A stretch of 64,000 bases of DNA from positions 98,848,838-98,912,837 of the forward strand of contig NC_084485.1 in NCBI RefSeq assembly GCF_030035675.1. Direction: 5' to 3'. The translations under genes were made by a program, and so were the position numbers. Positions within the stretch are counted from its first letter, which is position 1, and each line of letters opens with the position of its first letter. Positions 21,850 to 33,407 of the stretch are shown piece by piece. This stretch comes from Rhineura floridana (lineage: Eukaryota; Chordata; Lepidosauria; Squamata; Rhineuridae). The notes under the pieces are model-generated. The model was not told where the DNA came from, did not search any database, and saw only the letters and a program-made list of their open reading frames with translations.

Positions 21850-22481
21850 TGTCGGAAGGCAGAGCTGGGGTCCCAATCCCGGGGAGCTGGATCCCGGAGA
21901 GTTGGGAGAAGAGTATTCGGATGGATGGCAGAGGGAAGGGGGCGGAACTTCCCCCCTTTGGAGCGAAGACGAAACAGAGGAACTGCCAGTGATAAGGTCG
22001 CTTAGCAACGGGGAGCCTGAGCCCTCCCTGGACATTCTCACGCCTCCCCCTCTTTCAGGCTCAGAGCAAGAGGGGGAAGAGGGAGGGCTGCTCACAGCCG
22101 AAAAGCGGGGAGGCAGTTTACCATCAGCACCTCCCCTATCCCCCATCCTGGAATCGGAAACTTCAGAAGAGGAGGGGGTGATGCTTCCCCCCTCACCGCG
22201 CACACGCAGACAGCTGAAAAGACAGGAGAGAAGGGGGGAAGGCGGGCAGCACCTGAGGGGCAGTTAAGGAGGAGCGAAAGATTGCGCGCCCGTTTGGCCC
22301 CTTCTTAAAGAACAGGCGGGAAGAAGTCCCTTGCTCTGTCAACTTTCTCCCAATGCCGCAGGACCTGTATCCCTGTATTGATTCATGAGAAAATGCAGTC
22401 TTTGTTTGGACATTACCCTAATAAAACACGAATTAACTACAATCGTTGGTCTGGTTCCTGAGTCACATCCTGGGCCTGACA
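21850..22481 (+). repeat. Chromovirus 3' LTR
   Basis: 632 bp, about 98% identical to 14828-15459 by direct comparison, followed by the AGGAG target duplication. Confidence 0.95.
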
Positions 22482-22718
22482 AGGAGGAAGTCGAATCTCC
22501 GGTAAAAGGGGTCGAGGCCCACTCAGCCTTCCATCCATCCGTGGTCGGTAAAATGAGTACCCAGCATATGCTGGGGGGTAAAGAAAGGCCGGGGAAGGAA
22601 CTGGCAATTCCACCCCATATATACGGTCTAGCTAGTAAACGTTGCAAGACGTCACCCTAAGAGTCGGAAACGACTCGCACTATAAGTGCGGGGAAACCTT
22701 TACCTTTAATGACCACAG

Positions 22719-24821
22719 TACTATTTCCTTGCACTTTGCCATACTTGTATTTTTGCCACATATTTCTACCCTTCTTCAGTATGCTTCTTTGCGACCTCAA
22801 TGCACATCACAGAATAACCTGCACAGCTCATGTCTTCTGGTTTCCTGGCTCTGGGGCACTGGATTGCTTTCTTTTCTTTTGCACTTAAGTTGCTCTTAGC
22901 CAGGGTATTCATTTCCTCCCTCCTTTCCTCTCCCCTACCCCTATGCACACACACACCACCTCCAGTTAGAACACCTGCCTATGTGAGGTTTCAAGAATAA
23001 ATCTTAGTTTTAGGGCATCTGACTTGTCTTGTCCAAGAGGTGGCTGAATTTCAGTGGCAACTCCTCTGCAGACTATAAATTGAATAAATGTGTACCATGT
23101 AAATGAAAGAGTTTATGAGTGCTTTAGAGCATTTACTGTGGTAGGTTTCATCAAGGTCATGTGCCTAAATGCTTCTGCTTTCCCAGATAAGCCAGGCTTT
23201 CTCAGATTCCAAAGCAACAAAAACAGGTTCAAGAAGGAGCCTGGCTGGTTGTATGGATATTGGATAGGACTTTATTATGCCTGACTTCAGCAGAATATCC
23301 AAGGCAACAAGGGCGGGAGCAGGGGGGAAGAAATGTGAAACCATTGAAGGTACTGGCTGAGTTATAGTGCCAGAAAGAGGGAGGGAGGGAGGACAGACTA
23401 CAGAGGGAGAGAAAAATGCCTGAAATGTCTGCAAAATGTAACTCAATTATCGGAGATCAGCCATAACAAGGGGAAAAAAATCACATAAGACTGTAAAAGC
23501 TATAAGTATCAAATAGTTACATTTACTGCATTTATAAACATATATCTTTTGGCAGGAGTATCAAAGAGGCCTCCACAAGGCATGAGATTCTGGGCTCGAA
23601 TCCATTCACTCTGTGAATTAATTGACTTGGTTTGAACTCTGCTGTTTTCAGTTGGAGAATTCACTGTGAACATGTTGTACGTATCTCAGATATCAAATAG
23701 CAAATGTTCTGAAGCCAGACACTGAAAAGAAGCCAGAATTTTTTCATTAATCGGGACTGTATGCTTTCTGAGAAAAGGAAATGGGACAACGCCGGGTGAA
23801 ATAAGGAAAACATCCCTCCTATTTCTGCTTCCACCAATTTCCCAATGACTGTTATTAGTCCGTGTGTGTATGGCAGTAGCAGTTAAACAACAACAACAAC
23901 CCAACTGTGACTGGGATTGTTTTGTGGAAAGCAATGCATTTGAACATGGTAATGTGCAATTCATGTCAAGGTTTAAAATCACAGTGGGATTAGGAATAAT
24001 GAAAGGGAGAGAGGAAAACATTGTACAACCAAATTGTGAGAAGAGATTGGAATAAATCCAGTTTTTGTAATCCTCAGGGCCCTAGCCCATAGCTTCACCA
24101 TCTGCATGAGGCACATATATTTCACATAAGAAAGATTCATCTTTCATTTCAATGGAGGAGGCAGCTCAACCTGTACAACGAGATCAAAACATGGACACAC
24201 TTCCTCCACAATATGAAAATGAAGGCTCCATGGTGAAGGTCGATGTGTATATCACAGTTCCTATAAATATAAGGAGCTACTGGATCAGGGCAATGGTGTT
24301 GTTGACGCTTTTGATAGGATGTCAGTTTTGCAGATTCATATTTATATTTTGCATAGTTAATTAAATAGTGCTATTTACTGCACTATCCTAACCATGCTTG
24401 CTTAGAAGTAAGTCCCTCTGAATTCAATAGGATTTATTCTACAACAATGCCCACAGCTATGTACAGGTAAACACAGCAATTGTTTCTTGGTACAGAAACT
24501 AACAGGTAAAACAAGTGCTGGCTTGTATAGTGGCTTGACAGTATAGTGAATCAGCTCCAGAGAGGAGAAATATGGGAACTCAGAGCATTTACACTGAGCC
24601 TTCAGGCACAATCAAACGTTAATAAACTTGTGGTTTAAAACAATGTTCAGTTTCACTTACAAGAAAAAAAGAACATTGATTACAAAAGCCGAGAGAGGTA
24701 GAGGCATACCCTACTTGAATCCTACTTGAATGCTGCATAGGGTGACCAAATATGTACTGTCAATAAAGATACCAATTTGCATTAAATTTGCATATAGTAA
24801 TACATATGTATAGATTCAAAT
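22719..24821. other. No gene seen
   Basis: AT-rich unique-looking DNA. A (CAA)n run lies at 23889-23905. ATCCTAACCATGCTTGCTTA...TCAATAGGATTTATTC at 24385-24440 is one of several short dispersed motifs in this window. The small frame at 24152-24364 ends in a hydrophobic run but has no recognisable homology. Confidence 0.55.
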
Positions 24822-24833
24822 TTAGGAATTCTT

Positions 24834-25074
24834 CTTGTTGTTGTATGCCTTCAAGTCAATTACGACTTATGGCAACCCTATGAATCTTTTGGATATATTC
24901 ATAGGGTTTTCATGGTAAGAGGTATTCAGAGGTGGTTTACCATTGCCTTCCTGTAAGCCTACGGCACCTGGTATTCCCAGGCGGTCTCCCCTCCAAGTAC
25001 TAACCAGGCCTGACCCTGCTTAGCTTCCAAGATCAGATGAGATCAGGAGTGTTCAGGGTAGTATGACCGTAGAC
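24834..25074 (-). repeat. 5S rRNA-derived SINE (5S-Sauria-RTE type)
   Basis: The minus strand reads TCTACGGTCATACTACCCTG at its start and keeps the 5S internal promoter segments almost intact. It continues through GGGAGACCGCCTGGGAATAC to the RTE-like tail. The flanks TTAGGAATTCTT (24822-24833) and TTAGGAATACTT (25075-25086) are a 12-bp target duplication with one mismatch. It is better preserved than the copy at 1170-1430. Confidence 0.92.
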
Positions 25075-25086
25075 TTAGGAATACTT

Positions 25087-25704
25087 ACGATCATTTAAAG
25101 TGAAATACAACACATCGAACCATAGACAGAAAGACACTTGCATGGCTGCTCAGTCTGCTGACCAGATGCTGCTAACTATTTATGAGCAACTTCAAGGTCC
25201 CTGCTCTACCTTCATTTGGTTCCTTCAAATAGAGGACTGACCTCTTTATAGTAGGACACATAGCATGGCTATCCTAATGTTGCATCTCTTTCTCTGTTTC
25301 ATATGTAATTTTCTTTCCATGTCAGAGACTGTATGGATCCGGTTGGTTAGTCATGTCACTGCTGCTTACTGGGAAGTAGAAAGTGAAGGGCGAGGTGGCG
25401 GCAAGGTTGGTGCAAATGCACCAATGGAACCAATACAGTGTTCCAGCCAGTGCACTGCTGCCTTTCCCCTCCCCTCCCCCTATTCCTCCCAGTATGCACC
25501 AGAGGTCAGGTGACTGACAGCATCCCACCACTCCGTCCACTACTGCTGACCACCTGTGAAAGGTTGAGCTGGATGGCCAAATGTAATCCAGGTCCTCAAC
25601 CCACTATCTAGAGAAGAGAGTAGGCCCCTGAATATGTAAATATGGGCATCCATACCAAGCTGTAATATACATTCATTTGACCTTGTTTGCTTTAGCATCT
25701 AGTG
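25087..25704. other. No gene seen
   Basis: No supported feature. The overlapping open frames at 25265-25540 on opposite strands have no family resemblance. Confidence 0.6.
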
Positions 25705-25842
25705 CAGGGGTGGCCAATCCGTGGCTCTCCAGATGCTGCTGAACTACAGCTCCCATCAGTCTCAGCCAACACAGCTCATGGTCAGGGGTGATGGGAGCTG
25801 TAGTCCAGCAGCATCTGGAGAGCCACGGAGTGGCCACCCCTG
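25705..25842. mobile_element. Fold-back hAT-type MITE (CAGGGGTGGCC family)
   Basis: A near-perfect palindrome. The left end is CAGGGGTGGCCAATCCGTGG and the right end is its inverse CCACGGAGTGGCCACCCCTG. The inner arms read GCTCTCCAGATGCTGCTGAA and the complement. The CAGGG...CCCTG termini fit hAT. No matching 8-bp flanks are visible. Confidence 0.85.
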
Positions 25843-26162
25843 TAAGAGAGGATCAGCTCTAATATTTTAGCCGATGTTCAAGGACTTCATCTAGCAGAAT
25901 ACAATTTGGTACTTCCAGGATCTTCAGAAGTAACAAATTGAATTGCTATATGAAGAGACTGGGTTTGAACTAGAACCTTCAGAGTCTTAAGACCAGAACA
26001 TAACCCAACAGACTACCTGCCTCAGAGCCCTCTTCAGGCATTCAAAGGAACTAAGCCTGCCTTGTGATTGGCAGGCAAAATGAATTTTCTGGATTGATTA
26101 AGGTGGTTTAAATTAGTTTTGATTCCTAATAGGTTTATAATTAGAACAATAAAATGCAGTAA

Positions 26163-26262
26163 GTTGTTGTTGTTGTTATGTGCCTTCAAGTCGATTATGA
26201 CTTATGGCGACCCTATGAATCAGCAACCTCCAAGAGCATCTGTCATGAACCACCCTGTGGGA
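26163..26262 (-). repeat. BovB/RTE-type LINE, 3' end
   Basis: On the minus strand this matches the last ~100 bp of the element at 1-178 (GGTTCATGACAGATGCTCTT; GTCGCCATAAGTCATAATCG; then AACAACAACAAC). It is severely 5'-truncated, as usual for LINEs. Confidence 0.78.
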
Positions 26263-27294
26263 TATATCAAATAACAATAAAATAATATTAAAATAGCAAA
26301 GTGCAGGACTCACAGAGTACAAAAATATGTAAGATACTAGACTCACCTAAAAGACCTGGAAAGTTTGCAAGAAGTGTTAACTGCCATCTAAAGAATAACA
26401 AGGTAGGTGCCAAGAATATCAAAAGCAAGAATGTCACAGCCACGGATGCCCATTCCTTGGTTGCCAGTGCCACCTGTCTCACTTTCATGGCAGGGACACC
26501 TGGAGGAAGCTTCAGCAAATGAGCTATATATATGGGCAGAGAAATATGGGAACTGGAGTTCCTTTACATATGTGGGTCCCAGGCCATAAAAATAGGAGCC
26601 TGTTCTGACTTTTCCCAACCAGCAGAACAAAAACTGCTTCTTGCTGCATGCTAGCTTCTAGCTCAAGCCAGTGACCCTAAACTGTAAAAACACTGCTTAG
26701 CCTGGCCCTGATATGTTGCATCTTTTCATAGGTTTTTCCAGGCAAATCTTCTAATGACAAAGTAATATGCCATTTAAAAAAAAAATTAGTTAGCATGTGT
26801 CTTGCAACTACACACATTCTTGATAACAACTGCCATTGTGAATGGCTCCAACAGCATCCACATCACTTGTAGAACAAAGGTGAGGAAACCTTTTCAGCCT
26901 GAAGGCCACATTCTCTCATGGGCAATATTCCAGGGGCATGTATACCAGTGGTGGCTGTGGTAATAAGTGGTGTGGCCAGACACACACTTCTCCATGCAGA
27001 CAAGCAAGAGGTATTATCACATTTCAGTGACTCATTCCAGCCAAGAAAAATACTGGATGAACACACAGAGCAGGGCCAGTGAGGAATGCGGCCTGAGCAG
27101 AGTCCTGAGGGCCAAACAGAGAGGCCTGGAGGACCACATTCACCCAGCAGGCCTGAGGTCCCCCTTGCATGCTGAGGATAATCCTCCATCTAGTTCATGT
27201 TTAGACTGTAGCTGCCCATAACTAAACCTGTTCTTTAGGAAATGTGAACACAATCTACATGAACATACATATCTCAAGTCATATCAAGTACCTG
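26263..27294. other. No gene seen
   Basis: Neither strand gives a supportable coding region. The frames of 70-108 codons here overlap one another on opposite strands and lack family motifs. Confidence 0.55.
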
Positions 27295-27485
27295 TGCCGG
27301 TTCTAAAGGGCGACCAGGTGGGTCACTGGCCCGAGGGCACCTGGAGCTACAGAGGGCCCTCCACTCTCCTTCCATGATGCGCGGAAGCAGGACAGGAGCC
27401 GCGGATCACGGGACGAGCTTCCGAACCGCCCACCATCCCCCTGCTTCACTTACCTTTTTCTCCGCTGTTTTTTGCGGTTTGCCAT
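27295..27485. other. GC-rich island of unknown origin
   Basis: About 190 bp with high GC and several CG dinucleotides (ATGCGCGGAAGC, GCCGCGGATCACGG) in an AT-rich neighbourhood. It starts near GTGCCGGTTCTAAAGGG. It may be one end of a DNA transposon or a relic CpG island. I see no partner end and no gene attached. Confidence 0.4.
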
Positions 27486-27628
27486 CAATTAAGCTTTCCA
27501 CCAGCCTCCAACCCTACACAAAATTACTGTTTGGTATAAAACCACTTCATGATTGTGAATCCAATAGTTGCATCACTTGTACTTATTTTAAGTCATCACA
27601 ATATAAAGCAAAACAGGGAGGACAATTA

Positions 27629-28035
27629 TTATTATTATTATATATTTAATTTATCAGTCGCCCATCTGGCTGGTTGTCCAGCCACTCTGGACGACGTACA
27701 AGATAAAACAATACATTAAAACATTAAAATTTAAAACCATAACAGTAAGAAACCTAACCCACCCCAAAAGCCTGCCTGAAGAGCCAGGTCTTCAAGGCCC
27801 GGTGGAAGCTTATCATAGAAGGGGCATGGCAGAGATCATTTGGGAGAGAGTTCGACAGGGTGGGGGCCACTATTGAAAAAGCCCTCTCTCTAGTCCTCAC
27901 CAGTCTAGCTGTTTTAACCGGTGGGATCGAGAGAAGGTCTTCTGAGGCTGATCTTGTTGAGCGGCATCCCTGACGATGTTGGAGGCGCTCCTTCAGATAG
28001 ACTGGGCTAAAACACATGAAAGCCATAAACCATCA
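27629..28035 (-). mobile_element. Non-LTR LINE 3' end (same family as 30245-31118)
   Basis: The minus strand encodes RTRERAFSIVAPTLSNSLPN followed by SFHRALKTWLFRQAF, the C-terminus of the LINE ORF2. A 3' UTR with CAGAGTGGCTGGACAACCAG and an AATAATAATAAT tail follows. The RT core is lost by 5' truncation. Confidence 0.85.
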
Positions 28036-28860
28036 GAATATCAGACAGTAAAATGATGGAGGAGGGAATAGACTGACAGATAATTAATTCTGATTTAGAC
28101 ATACATTGGATCATTCAATGAATGTTATTTACATTGATATTAATGCTATCATGTGAATAAAATGATTGTATGGATCAGTCTGAAAGCAATACAATGGTAA
28201 AGCAGTTATCCTGACCAAGAGCACACTCATTGCACAAAAGTTGTTGTTGAGTGGAGATGTGCGAAGCTTGCAGGCTGTAAATTAACCACCCTTGCTCCAA
28301 GTAAAGAAACAACAATAACAAATAATTAATGTCATAATCTGTAGAAATGCTGTATTTGGCATGAAGAGAATGCCAGCTGTTGAATCTAAGGTTGCACAAT
28401 TTTTAGACGAAAGCTACTCTTTGATCAAAATAAAATCTGAATATTTATAATTGCTCAATGAGTAAAATTTATATTAACTATGAAAATATGACAGCAATGA
28501 TTTTTTTTACTGTAGATAAATGTAGATATATAAACATATGATAATTTGTTTGCAAATTTACAGAGCAATCCAAACCCTCAATCCACAATGCTGGATGGGA
28601 TTTGGATATGGGAGAGGTATACTCCTGCCTAGCTTTACTAGTGGGGAGACTCCACTGCTGCAGAGGTCCCATCTGCATCCGCTAAAAGTACAGCCAGGTG
28701 GAAGATGGTGGTTTTTTTATGTGTTTTTGTTTTTGGTCTCGCACTGAATCCTGAATGACATAGTGCACAGCACTAAGCAAGACTCCACAGTTTTCACAGA
28801 GCTTTGGAGGCACCTTCTTTCAATTGAACCAGGTCTTTACCTATCCCACACCTGACATCT
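28036..28860. other. No gene seen
   Basis: AT-rich spacer. Nothing recognised. Confidence 0.6.
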
Positions 28861-28977
28861 CAGAGCTTGGAAAAGTTACTTTTTTTAAACTACAACTCCC
28901 ATCAGCCCCAGCCAGCATGGCCACTGGAGTGGGCTGATGGGAGTTGTAGTCCAAAAAAGTAACTTTCCCAAGCTCTG
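28861..28977. mobile_element. Fold-back hAT-type MITE (CAGAGCTTGG family)
   Basis: The left end CAGAGCTTGGAAAAGTTACT is mirrored by AGTAACTTTCCCAAGCTCTG at the right. Inner arms share ACAACTCCCATCAGCCC in inverted form. The flanks TGACATCT and GACATCAT overlap in GACATC, a plausible decayed 8-bp target duplication. Confidence 0.85.
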
Positions 28978-29113
28978 GACATCATATATGTCAGGTGCAG
29001 AGTAGGTGCGCATGGCTTGGCAGAAATGGACTTGCAGACCACATGGAGAGACCTGGTGGGCCAAATTATGCCTGCGGACTCAAAGTTCTCCACTGCTGAC
29101 TAGGCACTTCATA

Positions 29114-29436
29114 GTCACATTCACATCATACATTTATTCCCCTATTATTCCACTCACGGCTTTCCCCAAAGAATCCTGGAAGTGTAGTTTGTGGAGAGTG
29201 CTGAGAATTGTTAGGGGACTCCTATTCCCGTCATAGAGCTACAATGTTTGGATTTCTCTGGGAAGAGGGACTGACTGCTAAACCACTCTGAGAACTGAGG
29301 CTCTGTGGGGAGAATAGGAGTCTCCTTAACAACTCACAGCACCCTTCCTAAACTACACTTCCCAGGATTCTTTGGGGGAAGTCATGACTGTTTAAAGTAG
29401 AATAATAGGGGAATAAACATATGGTGTGAATGTGGC
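29114..29436. mobile_element. Fold-back MITE related to the one at 34085
   Basis: Terminal arms CACATTCACATCATACATTT and, inverted, CACATTCACACCATATGTTT continue into TATTCCCCTATTATTC on both sides. The inner arms CCCAAAGAATCCTGG...AAGTGTAGTT are the same as in the MITEs at 5033 and 34085, but the outer ends differ, so this is a subfamily. Confidence 0.82.
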
Positions 29437-30244
29437 TTATATATCATGGATCTTCTTCCACCACAGTTTGATCAGGAAAATCTTGCCAGTATTATGAAGC
29501 TCATATTTGTATAGCCTTCCTTCTATTTCTAATTGGAACAATACAACCCACAAATTAAGCATTGGTGTGAAAATAAAACATTACTTCCTCTGTGTTTCCA
29601 TTTACCTGCTGGAATACTAAAGAAGAACTATGGACAGTTGCCATAAAAAGTGCCCACAGAAGCAGATCTCTGACTAACCAATTCAATCTCATTGGTAGGG
29701 TTTATGTCCCTTGAGAGTTGCTACATATAAGATAGGAAAAATGACCGTGTTGCACATTTCTTCAGTGTGCTGATCACACATTTTCTGTAAGATGAAAAGC
29801 AACCCTGATTTTTTTTACTGTAATTTGCAGTACCTTCAAGGATATTATAAACACATGTAGTATGAAGCATGAATTAATGAGTTCATTAGGATAAAGCAGG
29901 TTGCTTTATTCCAAGCATGCTTCTACATCTCTTCACCCCAGTTCATAGTTGCACTGCTGAAGATTAGACACTGAACTAAAAGCTCTCCTCATCTGTTACC
30001 CTTCTACAGCCACATCTATTCATGTGATACAAACAGGCCCAGCCACTAGGGTGTAGAACAACCTTCCTCTAGAGAAGTGGGGAAATAATCTTTTCCTGTT
30101 TCCTGAAAAACCTCTCTTTTTTATTGATGCTTAGGGTGACTTTTTTGACTAGCTGCTACATTTTCTAGTTTTATTCTGGTTCATATTATTGTCAGTTTCT
30201 TCCCTCCCCATCCCCTGTTGTTGTAAGCTATTTTGAACACATTT
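29437..30244. other. No gene seen
   Basis: AT-rich spacer. Nothing recognised apart from the sequence leading into the LINE tail. Confidence 0.6.
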
Positions 30245-31118
30245 ATTATTTATTTATTATTTATTTCGTTCAATTTATATACCGCCCATAGCAAAATAGC
30301 TCTCAGGGCAGTGAACAACAAGAGTAAAATACAGTACATCATAATGATAAAATCACAAAAACATATACTAGACACAAATAGGAAAACAAAACATCACTAA
30401 ACTAAAGACAAAATACATGAAAAAGATTGAAAATTATAGAATTAAAATAGTTAAAATGCCTGGGAGCATAAAAAGGTCTTTACCTGGCGCCGAAAAGATA
30501 GTAATGTAGGCGCCAGCTGTACCTCTTCAGGGAGGCTATTCCACAGCTCGGGGGCCACCACAGAAAAGGCCCTAGATCTAGTAACCACCCTCCAGGCTTC
30601 ATGATGGGTTGGTACCCGGAGGAGGGCCTTAGATGCAGAACGAAGTGAGCGGGTAGGTCCATAGCCAGAGAGGCGTTCCACAAGGTATTGCGGTCCCGCA
30701 CCGTGTAAGGCTTTATAGGTCAAAACCAGCACCTTGAATCTGGCCCGGAAACAGATAGGTAGCCAGTGTAGACGAGCCAGAACAGGAGTTATGTGCGAAG
30801 ACCGACTGGTCCTCGTCAATAGTCTAGCTGCCACGTTCTGCACTAGCTGAAGCTTCCAGACTATTTTCAAGGGCAGCCCTACGTAGAGCGCATTACAGTA
30901 ATCCAATCTCGAAGTTACCAGAGCATGAACAACTGAGGCGAGGTCATCACCATCCAGATAGGGGCGTAGTTGGGCTACCAAATGGAGATGGTAAAACGCA
31001 TTCCGTGCCACCGAGGCCACTTGAGCCTCAAGAGACAAGGAAGGGTCAAAAAGAACTCCCAGACTAAGAACCTGTTCTTTCAGGGGGAGTGTAACCCCAT
31101 CATGCTGGGAAAGCAGGA
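30245..31118 (-). mobile_element. Non-LTR LINE (Vingi/Rex1-like), 5'-truncated, well preserved
   Basis: A truncated copy of the LINE family whose other copies are at 1440, 27629, 42888 and 52500. The 3' UTR (CTGCCCTGAGAGCTATTTTG on the minus strand) ends in a TAAATAATAAATAAATAAT tail at about 30245. The 5' break at about 31118 adjoins unrelated sequence. Confidence 0.9.
30451..31118 (-). pseudogene. LINE ORF2 C-terminal fragment, uninterrupted
   Basis: An open frame of about 220 codons without a stop covers the region after the RT catalytic box. It reads LKEQVLSLGVLFDPSLSLEA, ALVTSRLDYCNALYVGLPLK, KLQLVQNVAARLLT, HITPVLARLHWLPI and the C-terminal SFRRQVKTFLCSQAF. The catalytic YADD box lies upstream of the truncation and is missing, so it cannot encode an active enzyme. 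The apparent N-terminus (MLSHDFTVLHV) is read-in from flanking DNA. The intact frame suggests this is one of the younger copies here. Confidence 0.85.
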
Positions 31119-31474
31119 ATATATAAGCCGTGTCCACATGTAATACTGTGAAATCATGGCTTAGCACAAAAATGCAAACATGCTTGCTCCTGGGGAGGAG
31201 ATCACATCCCTTTGCTCCTCTCTGGTCCTCTTACCTCAGTACAATGCAACTGCTAACCCAAGATTTGGCTTAGCATGTCATCCAAACCCAGGATTGTAGT
31301 TATGTTCTCTCCTTTTTAACCATGATCTGTAGCCAAAGTTTGTTTGCACGGTCCCAGTAAACCACAGTTTGGCTTTCTATGGTGTGCTAACCAAGACATT
31401 ATAAGGAAGCCTATTCCTGACATACAAGAAATTTTCAGGTACTCTAATTATTTAGCCTAAAGGCCTAAAGGCAT
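31119..31474. other. No gene; possible decayed MITE
   Basis: CCACATGTAATACTG...CATGGCTTAGCAC at the left and TATGGTGTGCTAACCAAG at the right are weakly inverted and could be ends of a decayed DNA transposon. No target duplication is visible. Confidence 0.35.
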
Positions 31475-31562
31475 TGATTGATTGATTGATTGATTGCACT
31501 TGTATACTGCCCCATAGCCAAAGCTCTCTGGGTGGTTTACAGCAGACTGATACGGCAGATAT
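31475..31562 (-). repeat. LINE 3' stub
   Basis: ATTGATTGATTGATTG microsatellite tail followed by TGCCCCATAGCCAAAGCTCT is the minus-strand 3' UTR end of the same LINE group seen in plus orientation at 34318. Confidence 0.75.
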
Positions 31563-33407
31563 TTCTATTTATGGCCAATATAGTTCTCTCCTCATTTTGC
31601 ATCCTATTAGGCAATGATATGCAAGACAGACAAATGGGTTTTGTTTGTTTTAATCATAACAATTGCATCAAAGGCACATTTTTCACCTATGATACCAAGA
31701 TAATGGAATAATGGAAAACTAGATCAATAGCTTATTTTTCAAATTAATTATACTCCCTTGCATTTTTTCTTCTGAACGAATTACAGTAAGACATTGTATA
31801 AAAATAGCAAAAAAGGAAAAGGGGGGAACTCTTTGCCGAAAGAACGTTCCCATCAATGCAAGTTAATGAATGTGTAATGTCAACCACTTTTGAGAAAGGC
31901 ATTATTTTTTTTAAAGAAAGAACAGAACAAGAAGTTTTATCTAAACACAGTGTCTACATAATAAACAAATAAGCTCTATAATTGATTTTACTAGCCTGTT
32001 AATCCTTGACAGCATGAAATAACAATAGATTGCTACATGACAAAACAAGAACCAGGACATATAATTGCCATTTTAGGCAGTGTTTTAACCACAGATCACT
32101 GAGAATTTGTCATTTCACCGACGACAAAGAGAAATTAAGATAAACATTTTCAGATCTCTTGTATTTTCATTAGCAGCCAATCTCTTCATGCTTTGTTCCA
32201 ACTGTGGCTTCTTGCTTTTCTTTTCTTTTCTTTTTCTTACTTGGGTTCAGATACCTGATTATAAATAAACATAACCTCTATAATTATGAATGGCAAATTA
32301 CTGTGGGCAAAATCTCTTACACACAGAATAACTTAAAAATCTATCTATCTATCTATCATTTGATTTATATCCTGCTCTTCCTCCCAGCAGGAGCCCAGGG
32401 CAGCAAGAAAAATGAAGGATAAGGCTATGAATGGCTACCATCCACATTGGCTATGTTCTAACTCAGTGGTCAGAGGCAGTATGCTTCTGAATATCAGTAT
32501 TCATATCTCTAGCCTTTTCTGTCATTTGTTTGTAACTCCCACCTCCCAACAAACAGCCATATTGTTTTAATGCTTGCTACCTGCCTGCCCCCATGCTTTC
32601 TGCCTCAAGCGTCTCTTAGGTCAGCTGCTGCCAGTATTTTCTGGAGCAAGGTGTTAACAAAAATCAACAACCCATAAACAGACTCAACAGAAACTGAGTT
32701 GTTCCATTACAATGAGCAAAGTGGCAAGAGGGTGGTTATGTGTGTGTTGCACAATGAAAATGGCATTGTATGAGAATCATTCCCAACTTTTCAGGATCTG
32801 AGCCCTTAGCTTCTGCTTCATGGCTGTGGTTACTTGACTTGGGCTTCCAATTGCTTCAGCTTCACCTACTGTTTCTTGCAGTCTGGTTGTGTTCATTGAT
32901 TATATAGCAAACTTTTTGGGAAAGCCAAGCAGGCTAAGTTTCAGAAATATGAACTCTATATATGGTGGTCTTGCTGGTTTTTGTTCTCAAACTGGTTTCA
33001 TATGGCTGGAATTGCTATAGATATAAGCCTTGAAAATCCAAACACAAAAGGGAAAAATACAAATGGTGGAGCAGAATATTTAACTGGATATCATCCCAGT
33101 TTTTGCAGTGCTCTTAAAGTATGGTGTACAGAATGCTTTATAATATGTTTAACTGAGTTCCAGTTCCACTAAATTGTTGGATCTAAGTTTAAACTCCTCA
33201 GCAACACATAAACTCTTTACGGTAGATATCTGCATTCTTATGTACTTTATCACAAGCAAATGACATAATCATTTACTTTGGCTTGACATTGTCCTTTTAA
33301 AAATGATTTATGGCTGTAATCATGTCCTTATCCAATAACAATTAATGCAGGAAAATCTCTCAGTAAAGTAAATTTATGCATATAAGTACTGTACATCTTT
33401 TCAGTAA
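31563..33407. other. No gene; one LINE stub at about 32338-32420
   Basis: Mostly unique AT-rich DNA. A minus-strand LINE 3' end is visible at 32338-32420 as an ATCTATCTATCT tail plus TATATCCTGCTCTTCCTCCC. A CTTTT-rich microsatellite lies at about 32212-32240. Confidence 0.6.

Larger units (their letters stand above)
14828..22481 (+). mobile_element. Ty3/gypsy chromovirus, complete ends, broken
   Basis: Two 632-bp LTRs (TGTCGG...CTGACA) are flanked by the exact duplication AGGAG (14823-14827 and 22482-22486). Plus-strand parts in order are gag with a CCHC knuckle, aspartic protease, reverse transcriptase, RNase H, integrase and a C-terminal chromodomain, which defines the chromovirus branch. 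A 1.9-kb L1-type element is inserted in the pol region. Apart from that the coding region looks broken about four or five times. The LTRs differ at about 11 of 632 sites (1.7%) by my count, older than the copia element at 5 kb if rates are similar. Confidence 0.95.
14740..22706 (+). repeat. tRNA-derived SINE split by a chromovirus
   Basis: The SINE head (14740-14827) has a tRNA-like A-box region CTGTGGCTCAGAGTGG and a B box GAGTTCGATTCCAACGG. The body and BovB-like tail continue at 22482-22706 with AGAGTCGGAAACGACTCGCA. The intact SINE is bracketed by the exact 12-bp duplication TAATGACCACAG (14728-14739 and 22707-22718). The chromovirus duplicated AGGAG within it. A 3' fragment of the same family is at 48205-48287. 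Confidence 0.92.

Noticed and set aside
1170-25074. 5S rRNA genes
   Set aside because: The 5S-like heads are fused to a SINE body and RTE-like tail, carry mutations and are flanked by target duplications, so they are SINEs.
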